Of a stretch of DNA of 64,000 nucleotides, positions 17,021 through 24,937 are shown in pieces. The notes below the pieces were generated by a model that worked only from the letters and a program-made list of their open reading frames with translations, did not search any database and was not told the DNA's origin. This stretch comes from Acinetobacter vivianii. GTDB taxonomy: Bacteria > Pseudomonadota > Gammaproteobacteria > Pseudomonadales > Moraxellaceae. The stretch spans positions 1-64,000 of the forward strand of contig NZ_BMDR01000004.1 of assembly GCF_014635885.1 (NCBI RefSeq), in the 5' to 3' direction. Position numbers and translations under genes: made by a program. Numbering within the stretch: position 1 is the first letter of the stretch; each line of letters starts with the position of its first letter.

Positions 17021-17731
17021 GTGTTAAAACGTTTAACGATTACGTTGCTTTGCGCTGCAAGTTTATCGGGATGTGCGAGTTTTATTTCTGGTGGTACGGG
17101 AACGTCGCCAGTTGGAACAAATAGTGGTGAACGTAGTCTAGGGCAGATTTTTATTGATTCTTCAATCAAGCGTACTGCAAATATCAATTTGTATAAATTA
17201 GACCACCGTTTTAAACAGTCACGTATCAACATTGAAAGTTTTCACAGCAATGTTTTATTGACGGGACAAGTGCCTGATCCATATTTGAAACAGCTGGCTG
17301 AAGACAACTTACGCTCAATGACGGATGTTAAAGCAGTACACAACTATATTACAGTAGGCGACAAAGTTGGCTACAACACCATCATGCAAGATGCGACGGT
17401 GACTGCAAATACTCGCGGCTTGTTAATGAAAGCACCAGTGGTATCGGACAGTAAAGTACTAGTACATACAGAAAATGGTGTGCTGTATGTGATGGGACGT
17501 TTAAATACAGCTGAATCACGAGATTTGGATGACGTCTTACAAAAAGTTGGAAATGTGACTAAAATTGTGACGCTCATTGACAATGTGGACCAGCCTTCAG
17601 GTACTGTAGCGAGTTCAACAGCAGCAGCCCCAATGGTGGGTACTGCGACGACACAGCCTTTAGTTGAGACACCTGTTGCAATTGACCCAGATCAGGCGGA
17701 CCCTGCGACCATTACTCCAACTAATCCTTAA
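17021..17731 (+). CDS. DolP (YraP)-like BON-domain outer-membrane lipoprotein
   Basis: The GTG at 17021 is chosen because AGGGAG lies nine bases upstream and it yields a clean lipoprotein signal: MLKRLTITLLCAASLSGC with the lipid Cys at residue 18. Two BON domains follow (about residues 45-120, FHSNVLLTGQVPD and AVHNYITVG; about 125-190, NGVLYVMGRLN and VTLIDNV). A Thr/Pro/Ala tail ends the protein. The length (236) exceeds E. coli DolP (191). DolP supports outer-membrane integrity. It follows yraN as in other gammaproteobacteria, but diaA is missing between them. Confidence 0.85.
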   Translation: MLKRLTITLLCAASLSGCASFISGGTGTSPVGTNSGERSLGQIFIDSSIKRTANINLYKLDHRFKQSRINIESFHSNVLLTGQVPDPYLKQLAEDNLRSMTDVKAVHNYITVGDKVGYNTIMQDATVTANTRGLLMKAPVVSDSKVLVHTENGVLYVMGRLNTAESRDLDDVLQKVGNVTKIVTLIDNVDQPSGTVASSTAAAPMVGTATTQPLVETPVAIDPDQADPATITPTNP

Positions 17732-17734
17732 TTT

Positions 17735-18607
17735 ATGAAGCAACTCATCCAACAAGTACAAGAAAATGTCATCAAGGCGAAAACTTTATATCAGGAGTTT
17801 CGCCTTTATGATTTTGCCAGTTATTCAATTAACTATTTAACGCCTAAAGATACTTTTGAAAAAGAAGAGCATCTGGCCTATGGGCTCAAAGCAAGACAGC
17901 GTCTGGATCTGTATCGGACTAAAAATCCGAAAAAGCAAAGACCGCTGATTGTATTTGTGCATGGCGGTTCTTGGCAGCATGGCAATAAGCGTGATTATTT
18001 ATTTGTTGGAGAAAGCTTTGCCAGAGAAGGCTATGATGTTGCGGTGATTAACTATCATCTTGCACCAGCGCATATCTTTCCCACCTTTATTGATGATATT
18101 GCGCAAGCGATTCATTACCTGAGTCAGAATCAGGACAAACTCAATATTTCGACAGATAACATCATATTGATGGGCCACTCAGCGGGTGCTTTTAATGTAA
18201 TGTCTGTGGTGTATTCAGCTTATTCACAAAGTTTTAAATATAAAGACAAGATCCGTGCAATTGTTGGCATGGCTGGCCCTTATCATTTCGATTATAAGGG
18301 TGACCCGCTGGCAGAGCATGCCTTTGATCAGAAAGTGTCGTATCAGCAAGTCATGCCTTATTACTTTATTGAGCCGAACCAGATTAAGCACTATTTGTTG
18401 ATGGCTGAACAGGATCAGCTGGTTGGTAAAGAAAATAGCTTTGATCTAGATAAAGCATTAAGAGAAAAGGGCAATCATAGTCATATCGCCGTGATTCCAA
18501 AAACAGGGCACATTACGATTGTGGCGACACTGGCAAGTTTAATGAGCCATTATTTCAAAACTAAACGGACCATCTTACATTTCTTGGATGAAGCCTTAGA
18601 TCCTTAA
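17735..18607 (+). CDS. Alpha/beta-hydrolase (carboxylesterase-like)
   Basis: The 290-residue protein has the oxyanion motif FVHGGSWQHGNK, the nucleophile elbow GHSAGAF (Ser in GxSxG) and a C-terminal His in PKTGHITIV. This places it with the HSL/esterase-lipase or kynurenine-formamidase-like branch. No signal peptide is obvious, so it should be cytosolic. It starts three bases after the BON lipoprotein stop and ends at the terminator at 18613, closing the lpoA-like operon. The substrate is unknown. Confidence 0.8.
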   Translation: MKQLIQQVQENVIKAKTLYQEFRLYDFASYSINYLTPKDTFEKEEHLAYGLKARQRLDLYRTKNPKKQRPLIVFVHGGSWQHGNKRDYLFVGESFAREGYDVAVINYHLAPAHIFPTFIDDIAQAIHYLSQNQDKLNISTDNIILMGHSAGAFNVMSVVYSAYSQSFKYKDKIRAIVGMAGPYHFDYKGDPLAEHAFDQKVSYQQVMPYYFIEPNQIKHYLLMAEQDQLVGKENSFDLDKALREKGNHSHIAVIPKTGHITIVATLASLMSHYFKTKRTILHFLDEALDP

Positions 18608-18612
18608 ACAAT

Positions 18613-18640
18613 AAAAAAGCATCGTTTAAGATGCTTTTTT
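18613..18640. terminator. Terminator after the hydrolase (copy 1 of the nudC-type terminator)
   Basis: AAAAAAGCATC (18613-18623) and GATGCTTTTTT (18630-18640) form a perfect stem with a GTTTAA loop. The same hairpin occurs at 20717-20744 at the true nudC 3' end. Confidence 0.9.
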
Positions 18641-18720
18641 ATTGTCGATGATTTGCATGATCATGCTATGGGCAATACTGCCTTTAAATGGAATCTCTGG
18701 AAGTTGGTTCAGCTTAAAAG
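18626..18720 (-). pseudogene. Remnant of the nudC 3' end
   Basis: The minus strand reads FKLNQLPEIPFKGSIAHSMI and then ten more residues to a stop in the terminator loop. It is a match to the last 30 residues of the intact nudC with four replacements. At base level, 18610-18720 and 20714-20824 agree at about 97 of 111 positions, with the first 40 identical and most other changes silent. No upstream part of nudC is present. It marks the left edge of the tetR-MFS insertion. Confidence 0.88.
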
Positions 18721-18739
18721 TTAGACATGTTTTTTATAT

Positions 18740-18768
18740 TTGACTTCTTTTTATATATTGCTTATTTT
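18740..18768 (+). promoter_or_regulatory. Promoter of the tetR-family gene
   Basis: TTGACT (18740-18745) and TATTTT (18763-18768) are separated by 17 bases. The predicted start falls in the operator at 18771. Confidence 0.6.
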
Positions 18769-18770
18769 AA

Positions 18771-18785
18771 TGGAATGATTATTCC
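18771..18785. promoter_or_regulatory. Operator copy 1 (TetR-type inverted repeat)
   Basis: TGGAATGATTATTCC contains GGAAT and ATTCC around a GATT centre. The identical 15 bases recur at 19435-19449 ahead of the MFS gene, which implies that one regulator controls both. Confidence 0.75.
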
Positions 18786-18798
18786 GTAATTGATTTTA

Positions 18799-19380
18799 AT
18801 GCGCCCAAAAGAATTTGATTTAGATGTCGTGACCGATGCTGCTATGCAGGTTTTCTGGCTAAAAGGATATTCAGGAACGTCCATTCAGGATTTGGTAGAT
18901 GGCACAGGTCTTTCAAGAAGTAGTTTGTACGGAACTTTTGAAAATAAACATACCTTATATCAAAAGACACTGGATCGATATGATGCTGTGACAACGGCCA
19001 ATATACATTGTTTAGAACAAGAACAGAGTGCCAAAGCAGCCATTAAACGCCTGTTGATGAAGATCGCTGAAGATGAGTTGGCTGATCCTTTACAGCGTGG
19101 ATGTCTGATTGCCAATGCCAGTCTGGAACTTGCAGGACAAGATGCGTTGATTGCAGAAAAAGTCACCCAGAATTTACAACGTCTTCAAAAAGCAATTGTG
19201 AATGTATTGCTGAAAGCACAGCATCAAGGGGAAATCTCAAAAGAAATTGATGCTGAAGCACTCTCCTTTTTTATTGTGAATACGATACAAGGGATGAGGG
19301 TTTTAGCAAAAGGAACACCTGCTCATGAGCGTCGACAGTGTTTATTGAATATTATTGATATTGCACTTCGCGTTTTCTAA
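18799..19380 (+). CDS. TetR-family transcriptional repressor
   Basis: The 193-residue protein has an N-terminal TetR DNA-binding domain: AMQVFWLKGYSGTSIQDLVDGTGLSRSSLYGTFENKHTLY. The C-terminal ligand domain contains RGCLIANASLELAG, as in the TetR_C branch of AcrR/YxaF-like regulators. ATG 18799 is preferred to TTG 18790; no good ribosome site is seen, and the transcript leader would be very short. The twin operators at its own promoter and before the MFS gene indicate autoregulation and control of the efflux gene. The inducer is unknown. Confidence 0.88.
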   Translation: MRPKEFDLDVVTDAAMQVFWLKGYSGTSIQDLVDGTGLSRSSLYGTFENKHTLYQKTLDRYDAVTTANIHCLEQEQSAKAAIKRLLMKIAEDELADPLQRGCLIANASLELAGQDALIAEKVTQNLQRLQKAIVNVLLKAQHQGEISKEIDAEALSFFIVNTIQGMRVLAKGTPAHERRQCLLNIIDIALRVF

Positions 19381-19388
19381 TTAACCAG

Positions 19389-19424
19389 AAACCCACGACT
19401 TTTATTCGGCAGTGGGTTTTTATT
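19389..19424 (+). terminator. Terminator after the tetR-family gene
   Basis: AAACCCAC (19389-19396) pairs with GTGGGTTT (19412-19419), followed by a T-rich run. The MFS gene therefore probably has its own promoter. Confidence 0.65.
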
Positions 19425-19434
19425 TATTCTATTT

Positions 19435-19449
19435 TGGAATGATTATTCC
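19435..19449. promoter_or_regulatory. Operator copy 2, upstream of the MFS gene
   Basis: This is an exact repeat of the 15-base operator at 18771-18785. It ends 16 bases before the chosen MFS start codon. Confidence 0.75.
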
Positions 19450-19465
19450 ATTATTCGAGAGCTAT

Positions 19466-20689
19466 ATGAATAGTCCGCCTAGTATCAATGTAAATAAACC
19501 CTTACAAACTTTAGTCACTCAGAAATCAGCAGAGCAATTTCCTATTTGGAAATTATTGGCTTTCTCATGGATCGGGTTTATTACGATCATGACGGAGACC
19601 ATGCCTGTTGGTCTATTACTTCAGATTAGTCATGACTTGCAGATATCTAAGCTGTGGGCTGGGCAATTGGTTAGCTTTTATGCCTTAGGTTCTGTCTGTG
19701 CTGCGATACCTATTATCGCACTCACAAAACATTGGGACAGACGTCGCTTATTGTTAATCACTTTAGGCAGCTTATGTATTTTCAATGGGCTAGCAGCGAT
19801 CTCATCACATTATATTTTTACTTTGTTTGTTCGCTTTTGCGCAGGGATGGCAGCAGGTGTCATTTGGGGGCTATTTGTGAGCTATGTCCGTTATTTGGTT
19901 GCTCCGCATTTACAAGGACGTGCTTTAGCTGTTGCAGGAATTGGACAGCCATTAGCATTGTGTTTTGGTGTGCCACTGGGAACTTTTCTCGGAACGTTGT
20001 TTGATTGGCGTAGTGTCTTCTGGATGATGTCGATTTTGGCATTGATCTTGTTGAGTTGGGTTCGATTGTTTATTCCCCGTTTTATGGTTGATCCTACACA
20101 GCAAAAAATAGCATTTGGGCAAACGCTTAAAATGAAAGGTGTTGGGCTAATTTTATTAATACTGTTTGTCTGGGTCTTGGCACATAATATTTTATATACT
20201 TATATTTCTTTATATTTAATCGCAGTGGGTTTGGGAGAACATATTGATGTCATGCTGTTGATTTTTGGTCTGGCAGCAATTGTCGGTATTTTCATCACTG
20301 GGCATTTTATTGATCAATATCTACGGCACTTAACCTTGGTGAGTCTTATTATATTTGCTTTTTCAGCCTTATGTTTGGGCATCTTTATGCATTCCATCTG
20401 GATGGTTTGTGCCGCAGTGATTGTATGGGGGATTTCATTTGGCGGTGCTCCCATACTGTTACAAACGGCACTGGCCGATATTGCGAAAGAACAGACGGAT
20501 GCCGCTCAATCTATGTTGGTGACCATATTCAACATTGCTGTTGCGGGAGGTGGGATAGTGGGTGGTCTTCTCTTTGATCAATGGGGGATTCATTCTTTTG
20601 CGTGGAGTGCGTTGATTTTGTCATTCATTGCACTGATTTTAGTATATCGGGCTAAAGATCATGGATTTGGGGTAGGTCATCGTGTGTAG
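19466..20689 (+). CDS. MFS efflux transporter, DHA1/AraJ-like
   Basis: The 407-residue protein has about 12 hydrophobic segments. GLLLQISHDLQISKLWAGQLVSFYALGSV is the first-helix pattern of AraJ/YdhP-type DHA1 carriers, and GVPLGTFLGTLFDWRSVFW is the antiporter-type motif of that branch. The ATG at 19466 is chosen because GAGAG lies about six bases upstream and the longer frame would run through the operator. Together with the TetR gene and shared operator it forms an inducible drug- or metabolite-efflux cassette. The substrate cannot be predicted. Confidence 0.87.
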   Translation: MNSPPSINVNKPLQTLVTQKSAEQFPIWKLLAFSWIGFITIMTETMPVGLLLQISHDLQISKLWAGQLVSFYALGSVCAAIPIIALTKHWDRRRLLLITLGSLCIFNGLAAISSHYIFTLFVRFCAGMAAGVIWGLFVSYVRYLVAPHLQGRALAVAGIGQPLALCFGVPLGTFLGTLFDWRSVFWMMSILALILLSWVRLFIPRFMVDPTQQKIAFGQTLKMKGVGLILLILFVWVLAHNILYTYISLYLIAVGLGEHIDVMLLIFGLAAIVGIFITGHFIDQYLRHLTLVSLIIFAFSALCLGIFMHSIWMVCAAVIVWGISFGGAPILLQTALADIAKEQTDAAQSMLVTIFNIAVAGGGIVGGLLFDQWGIHSFAWSALILSFIALILVYRAKDHGFGVGHRV

Positions 20690-20716
20690 AATAGATTACT
20701 AAAAATACATGGGAAT

Positions 20717-20744
20717 AAAAAAGCATCGTTTAAGATGCTTTTTT
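20717..20744. terminator. Bidirectional terminator at the nudC 3' end (copy 2)
   Basis: AAAAAAGCATC (20717-20727) pairs with GATGCTTTTTT (20734-20744). The nudC stop codon (20730-20732) is in the loop. It ends both the MFS gene and nudC. Confidence 0.9.
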
Positions 20745-21482
20745 ATTGTCGATCATTTGCATAATCATGTTATGCGCAATACTGCCTTTAAAAGGAATTT
20801 CTGGCAGCTGATCGAATTTAAAAAATTGAGCGTCACTGATTTCTTCAAGCTGAAGCTGGATCTCACCAGAGTCATATTCAGCATGAAAGGCAATCATCAG
20901 GTTACTTGGAAATGGCCAAGGCTGGCTCGACATATAGCGGATATTTTTCAGTTTCAGTCCGACTTCTTCAAATGCTTCACGTTGTACGGCTTCTTCCAAG
21001 GTTTCGCCGACTTCAACAAAACCTGCGATCAGTCCATACATATTGGTTTTATTGTGCGCTGACTTGGCCAGCAGGACTTCATCATTACCTTTGGTGATAA
21101 TGGTAATGATGCACGGTTGAACACGTGGATATTGATGATAAGCACAAGCAGGGCAAATCATTGCATATTCTTTAGGATGTACTTCGGTTGCATGACCGCA
21201 GTGACTACAGAATTTGTGATTGCGTCGCCATTCCAGCAATTGAACTGCACGGCTGGCTTGCAAGAAATCACTGCTTGACCAGCTTTGAATCAGCTCCCGA
21301 ATCGGAATGAGTTGGTAGCCTTCTGGGATGGCTTCATCTTCAAGAAGATCACGTGCGATGACGTGATCATTCTGATGGATGGGGAGGTCACTTGCTAACT
21401 TTTCAACCTTTGGCAGTTGAAAGTTTTCGTCTACTAAAAGTTTTTGGTGTTGAAAAATATAAGCAAGTGATAGTTGAGTCAT
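20730..21482 (-). CDS. nudC: NADH pyrophosphatase / NAD-capped RNA hydrolase NudC
   Basis: The 250-residue protein has the zinc site CSHCGH...CPACAY, the Nudix box GFVEVGETLEEAVQREAFEEVGL (about residues 158-180) and the NudC-specific SQPWPFPSNLM motif. It hydrolyses NADH and removes NAD caps from RNA. Its start overlaps the stop of the upstream fimL-like gene by one base (TAATG), implying translational coupling. The C-terminal NKKAS is encoded by terminator sequence. Confidence 0.94.
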   Translation of the reverse strand: MTQLSLAYIFQHQKLLVDENFQLPKVEKLASDLPIHQNDHVIARDLLEDEAIPEGYQLIPIRELIQSWSSSDFLQASRAVQLLEWRRNHKFCSHCGHATEVHPKEYAMICPACAYHQYPRVQPCIITIITKGNDEVLLAKSAHNKTNMYGLIAGFVEVGETLEEAVQREAFEEVGLKLKNIRYMSSQPWPFPSNLMIAFHAEYDSGEIQLQLEEISDAQFFKFDQLPEIPFKGSIAHNMIMQMIDNKKAS

Positions 21483-23128
21483 TATGCGGCTTTAGATTGT
21501 AATTGCTGACTGTTTGATAATGCCACATCAAACATAGATTGCAAGACTGGTTGCTTGTTCTTCAAGTTATCAACCAGTAAATCCAAGCCAGCCACAACAT
21601 TTAAAACACAATTAATTTCTTCCGCAGAGAATGCCTGATTTTGTGCCAGACGATGCTGAGCGAATTGTGCTGCACCGACCAACGCATTTTGTTGTGCTGA
21701 GCTACCGAGGAACAGGGCAGCGCCAGCAAGCTCTTTCAAATAGCCTGGCAAAGCCTCTAGACTATGTACATTAGGATCTTGCACGTAAAGACTTAAAGTC
21801 TGGGTTAAGGTTTCCACCAGCGTTTTTGTTTCAGTCAATAATGCCTGATGCGCTTCATCTAAACGATCCAGCGAGATCTGCATATTATTGACGCGTAACT
21901 GTAAACGGCTCGAAGTGTAATTACGTTCTAGAATGCCAATAGAGTTCATTGACGCCAGAATACTGTTCATGAGCTGCTGTACCGAAGTGGCATCAGTTAA
22001 GGTATTTGGTAAACTCAGTTTTTCAGCTTGCTGGGTTAATTCTCGTGCAGCTTCATTGAGATTCAATACCTTGAAAACATTGCAAAGTTGAGTCAGCTTT
22101 TGCTGAATTTCCTGTGTCTTTTCAGGTGACATATTTTGATGGTTATATTCAATTTCATTACGAATCTGAACCATCTCATTGGTCATTAACTGGCTAATGG
22201 TGTGCACTGTTTCATAGTCAGGGCCATATAAATGACGGCTCAGAACTTGAAGTTGGGTGTCGCTGAGTAATTCATCACCAATATTCAACTGTTCACGAAT
22301 ATGTTCAGAAACTTCATCTTCTTGACTGATACAGATGCATAAAATGTCTGCCAGATCAGCAATGCTATTCTTGAAAATAGTTGGCTGTGCCAGAAATTTA
22401 CCGATATTGGTTTCAATTTGAATCAAAGTACGTAAACGTGCTTCGGTAATTGAAAGCTCGTCAATGTGACCTAAGCCAACGTTGACCAGTTGCCAGTACT
22501 GCTGACTTGGTTGGCCTGCCGCTAAACCAGCAAGATAAACACCCACTAATTTAATGCCTTGCAGGTCAAGCGCTGTTTCTGATTGTTTAATCAGTTTGTT
22601 TAGGCAAAGCTTATATAACTGATGAATATATTGCGATTGTTCCAGATTCGGTGCCTGAGGCAAATTAAAACTTGGCGTAATAAACTCAAGTAAGGGTTGA
22701 ACTGTCTGGCCTTCTTTGGTTAGTGGACGACCTAATGCTTTTTCTAAACGGTTCAGTGTATCTAGCAAGAATTGCGGCACTTTTACTTCGCGTAAGCAGA
22801 TAAACTCAATATAACGTTTCAGCATGGTCGTGCCTTCGCTTAGAGCAACCACATCACTGGTCTGAACCTGTTGAGGTTGAGCCATGATTTTGCGCATCAA
22901 CTCAGCAGAGTATTGAGTAATTTGTGATAAGTGAGGCATATCAATCAGAGCAAGTACTTGCGTACATTGTTCAAACTGGTTGAGCGCATCATCAATCCCG
23001 AATGGTAAGGCTTGTTCTTCGGCAAGGGTATTGACTGCTGTTTCTACCAATTTAATCGAGTTATCGATCTCATTTTTTATTATTAATAATGCCGTTGGGT
23101 CGAAGTGAATCGAGGTTTGGTAAGACAT
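21482..23128 (-). CDS. FimL-like protein (ChpA N-terminal-domain homologue)
   Basis: This 548-residue helical cytosolic protein has no membrane segment. Its length and helical pattern (FDPTALLIIKNEIDNSIKLVETAVNTL at the N terminus, later Hpt-like bundles) fit Pseudomonas FimL, which resembles the N-terminal part of the ChpA kinase but lacks a phosphorylated His. FimL links the Pil-Chp surface-sensing pathway to cAMP and type IV pili. GGTGTAGGTC precedes the ATG. It is translationally coupled to nudC. The call is from general resemblance and is not certain. Confidence 0.6.
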   Translation of the reverse strand: MSYQTSIHFDPTALLIIKNEIDNSIKLVETAVNTLAEEQALPFGIDDALNQFEQCTQVLALIDMPHLSQITQYSAELMRKIMAQPQQVQTSDVVALSEGTTMLKRYIEFICLREVKVPQFLLDTLNRLEKALGRPLTKEGQTVQPLLEFITPSFNLPQAPNLEQSQYIHQLYKLCLNKLIKQSETALDLQGIKLVGVYLAGLAAGQPSQQYWQLVNVGLGHIDELSITEARLRTLIQIETNIGKFLAQPTIFKNSIADLADILCICISQEDEVSEHIREQLNIGDELLSDTQLQVLSRHLYGPDYETVHTISQLMTNEMVQIRNEIEYNHQNMSPEKTQEIQQKLTQLCNVFKVLNLNEAARELTQQAEKLSLPNTLTDATSVQQLMNSILASMNSIGILERNYTSSRLQLRVNNMQISLDRLDEAHQALLTETKTLVETLTQTLSLYVQDPNVHSLEALPGYLKELAGAALFLGSSAQQNALVGAAQFAQHRLAQNQAFSAEEINCVLNVVAGLDLLVDNLKNKQPVLQSMFDVALSNSQQLQSKAA

Positions 23129-23163
23129 ATGACCTACACCTTTCCTGAGTTGTTATATCCATG

Positions 23164-23183
23164 GGCCTTCTGTTGAGAAGGCC
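23164..23183. repeat. Perfect hairpin in the leader of the fimL-like gene
   Basis: GGCCTTCT and AGAAGGCC form eight perfect pairs around a GTTG loop, 36 bases before the fimL-like start on the minus strand. No T-run follows on either strand, so it is not a typical terminator. It could stabilise RNA or act as an attenuating structure between dnaQ and the fimL-like gene. Confidence 0.65.
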
Positions 23184-23254
23184 TAAATCTTTAATAGTTA
23201 ATATAACGTAAGTTTTAAAACTTGAAATACAAAAAATTACATTGAGCAGTAAAT

Positions 23255-24607
23255 TTATTTTGCGAAAAGGCAAGGCTCTCCATGTTTTTGCTCGTATTGT
23301 TTGACCCAAGTCTCATGTTCATTTAATTCATGTTCCGAAGGTTCGATGATGGGTAAATCAACCTGCACACGTTGACGTGTTGTTTTATTCTGATTTTTTT
23401 CGCTCTGAGAGAGAGCATCCATATCAAAAGAGACTTGCCCACCTGTCATGGCAAGATAAACATCAGCCAGAATCTCGGCATCGAGTAATGCACCGTGGAA
23501 GGTACGATCTCGTGCCGGAATTTCATAACGGCGAACCAGCGCATCCAATGAGTTCTTCTGTCCCGGGTGCTTGTTCTTGGCAAGTGCTAGCGTATCGGTC
23601 ACTTCACACACATCTGAGAGTGGCGGTAGGCCAACCCGTTTGAACTCGGTATCAAGGAAGTTCATATCGAAGGTTGCGTTATGTGCGATAATTTCAGCGC
23701 CTTTTAAATAGGCAAATAAAGTATCGGCAATCTCGGCGTATTTCGGTTTGTCCTTTAAAAAGTCATCGCTAATACCGTGGACATTTTCAGAGTCACCCAC
23801 TGGTTTTTCTGGATTGATATAAATATGAATCGAGCTGCCCGTAAGTTTACGGTTGATCATCTCAATCGCACCGACCTCAATAATACGATCGCCATCCTGA
23901 AAGTAAAAACCTGTAGTCTCTGTATCTAGAATGAGCTGACGTGGGCCTTGCAGTTTTAATTTTGCTTCAGTCACAACAATGTGCGGATGTTGACTAGAAA
24001 CAACGGGTGCTGGAGACGTTTCTTCTGTAGTCTCGATTTCATCAGCAACATTATTTTCAGTTTCTTCGATCATCTCAACATCATCCATGTCTTCATCCAT
24101 ATCTAAGCCAAAAGGATCATTTAAGAGCCAATCAGCTTCAGGCTTTTTTGTATCAGCGTTAGCCTGTGTTGTATTTTTTAATTGTTGAGCCGTTTGTTCT
24201 GCACCTAAATTTGCCAGGTGGTCAGCCATTTCATTACCTTCATGACCAGCATGACCTTTGATCCAGTTCCACTCAATGTTTCGGTTGGCACAGACGGCAT
24301 CCAGTTTTTGCCATAAATCTGGATTTTTAACATCTTTCCAGTTTTTCTTTTTCCAGCCATGAATCCATTCGGTGATGCCTTGTTTTACATAGTTGGAATC
24401 TGTCCAGATAATGAGATGGGCATCTACAGGACAAAAGGAAACCCCTTCGATTGCTGCTTGCAGTTCCATGCGGTTATTGGTTGTTTGAGGTTCGCCGCCA
24501 CAAAGTTTGTGCTCACCTTGTTCGGTAATGACGTACGCACCCCAACCACCGAGACCTGGGTTTCCTTTGCATGCGCCATCAACGTAAAGCGTGATTGTTT
24601 GTGACAT
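23255..24607 (-). CDS. dnaQ: Fusion of ribonuclease HI and DNA polymerase III epsilon (proofreading exonuclease)
   Basis: One 450-residue reading frame carries two enzymes. Residues 1-145 are RNase HI with the full catalytic set Asp10, Glu48, Asp70 and an Asp near 134 (YVDGACKGNPG, NNRMELQAA, WTDSNYV, GNEMADHLAN). A low-complexity acidic linker (about 145-215) follows. Residues about 220-400 are the DEDDh exonuclease (LILDTETTGF, AHNATFDMNFL, HGALLDAEILA). QVSFDM resembles a clamp-binding motif. The protein would remove RNA-DNA hybrids and proofread replication. In many gammaproteobacteria rnhA and dnaQ are separate neighbours; here they are one protein. Confidence 0.94.
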   Translation of the reverse strand: MSQTITLYVDGACKGNPGLGGWGAYVITEQGEHKLCGGEPQTTNNRMELQAAIEGVSFCPVDAHLIIWTDSNYVKQGITEWIHGWKKKNWKDVKNPDLWQKLDAVCANRNIEWNWIKGHAGHEGNEMADHLANLGAEQTAQQLKNTTQANADTKKPEADWLLNDPFGLDMDEDMDDVEMIEETENNVADEIETTEETSPAPVVSSQHPHIVVTEAKLKLQGPRQLILDTETTGFYFQDGDRIIEVGAIEMINRKLTGSSIHIYINPEKPVGDSENVHGISDDFLKDKPKYAEIADTLFAYLKGAEIIAHNATFDMNFLDTEFKRVGLPPLSDVCEVTDTLALAKNKHPGQKNSLDALVRRYEIPARDRTFHGALLDAEILADVYLAMTGGQVSFDMDALSQSEKNQNKTTRQRVQVDLPIIEPSEHELNEHETWVKQYEQKHGEPCLFAK

Positions 24608-24937
24608 ATCTGAACCTGAACAATAAAATAAACAGCGTGAAAAATTTGAGTATTTAGAATCCGAAAAAGAAGGCCAATCTTCAATTACGAATTAAGCAAA
24701 TCAACCAGAACCCAGATTTTTGCTTGAGTTCAGGTCATTTGAGAATTTTAGCATCCCCGTGCGCCAAGGGGTATTGTAAAGCCAAATTCTGTTTTTGAAC
24801 GTTACAAAACTCATCTTTTTTAATTTCTTGTAACATTTCCATGCAAATCACGTTAAATTATTACCTTGTCTAAGTGACATGCTTTAATACAATGGCAAAT
24901 CTAAAGTAAAACTAGCGTGAGTTGACTGGAAGTTTTT
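24608..24937. other. Divergent intergenic region between rnhA-dnaQ and the mltD-like gene
   Basis: No gene is seen. A hairpin pair GTTACAA (24801-24807) and TTGTAAC (24828-24834) is present, along with the promoter at 24866. The minus-strand promoter for rnhA-dnaQ should also lie here but I could not place it with confidence. Confidence 0.5.
24866..24893 (+). promoter_or_regulatory. Sigma-70 promoter of the mltD-like gene
   Basis: TTGTCT (24866-24871) and TACAAT (24888-24893) are separated by 16 bases, giving a leader of about 38 bases. Confidence 0.5.

Noticed and set aside
18790..20689. Transposon carrying tetR-MFS
   Set aside because: There is no transposase and no terminal inverted repeats. 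The flanking repeats are nudC sequence, which points to recombination and not transposition.
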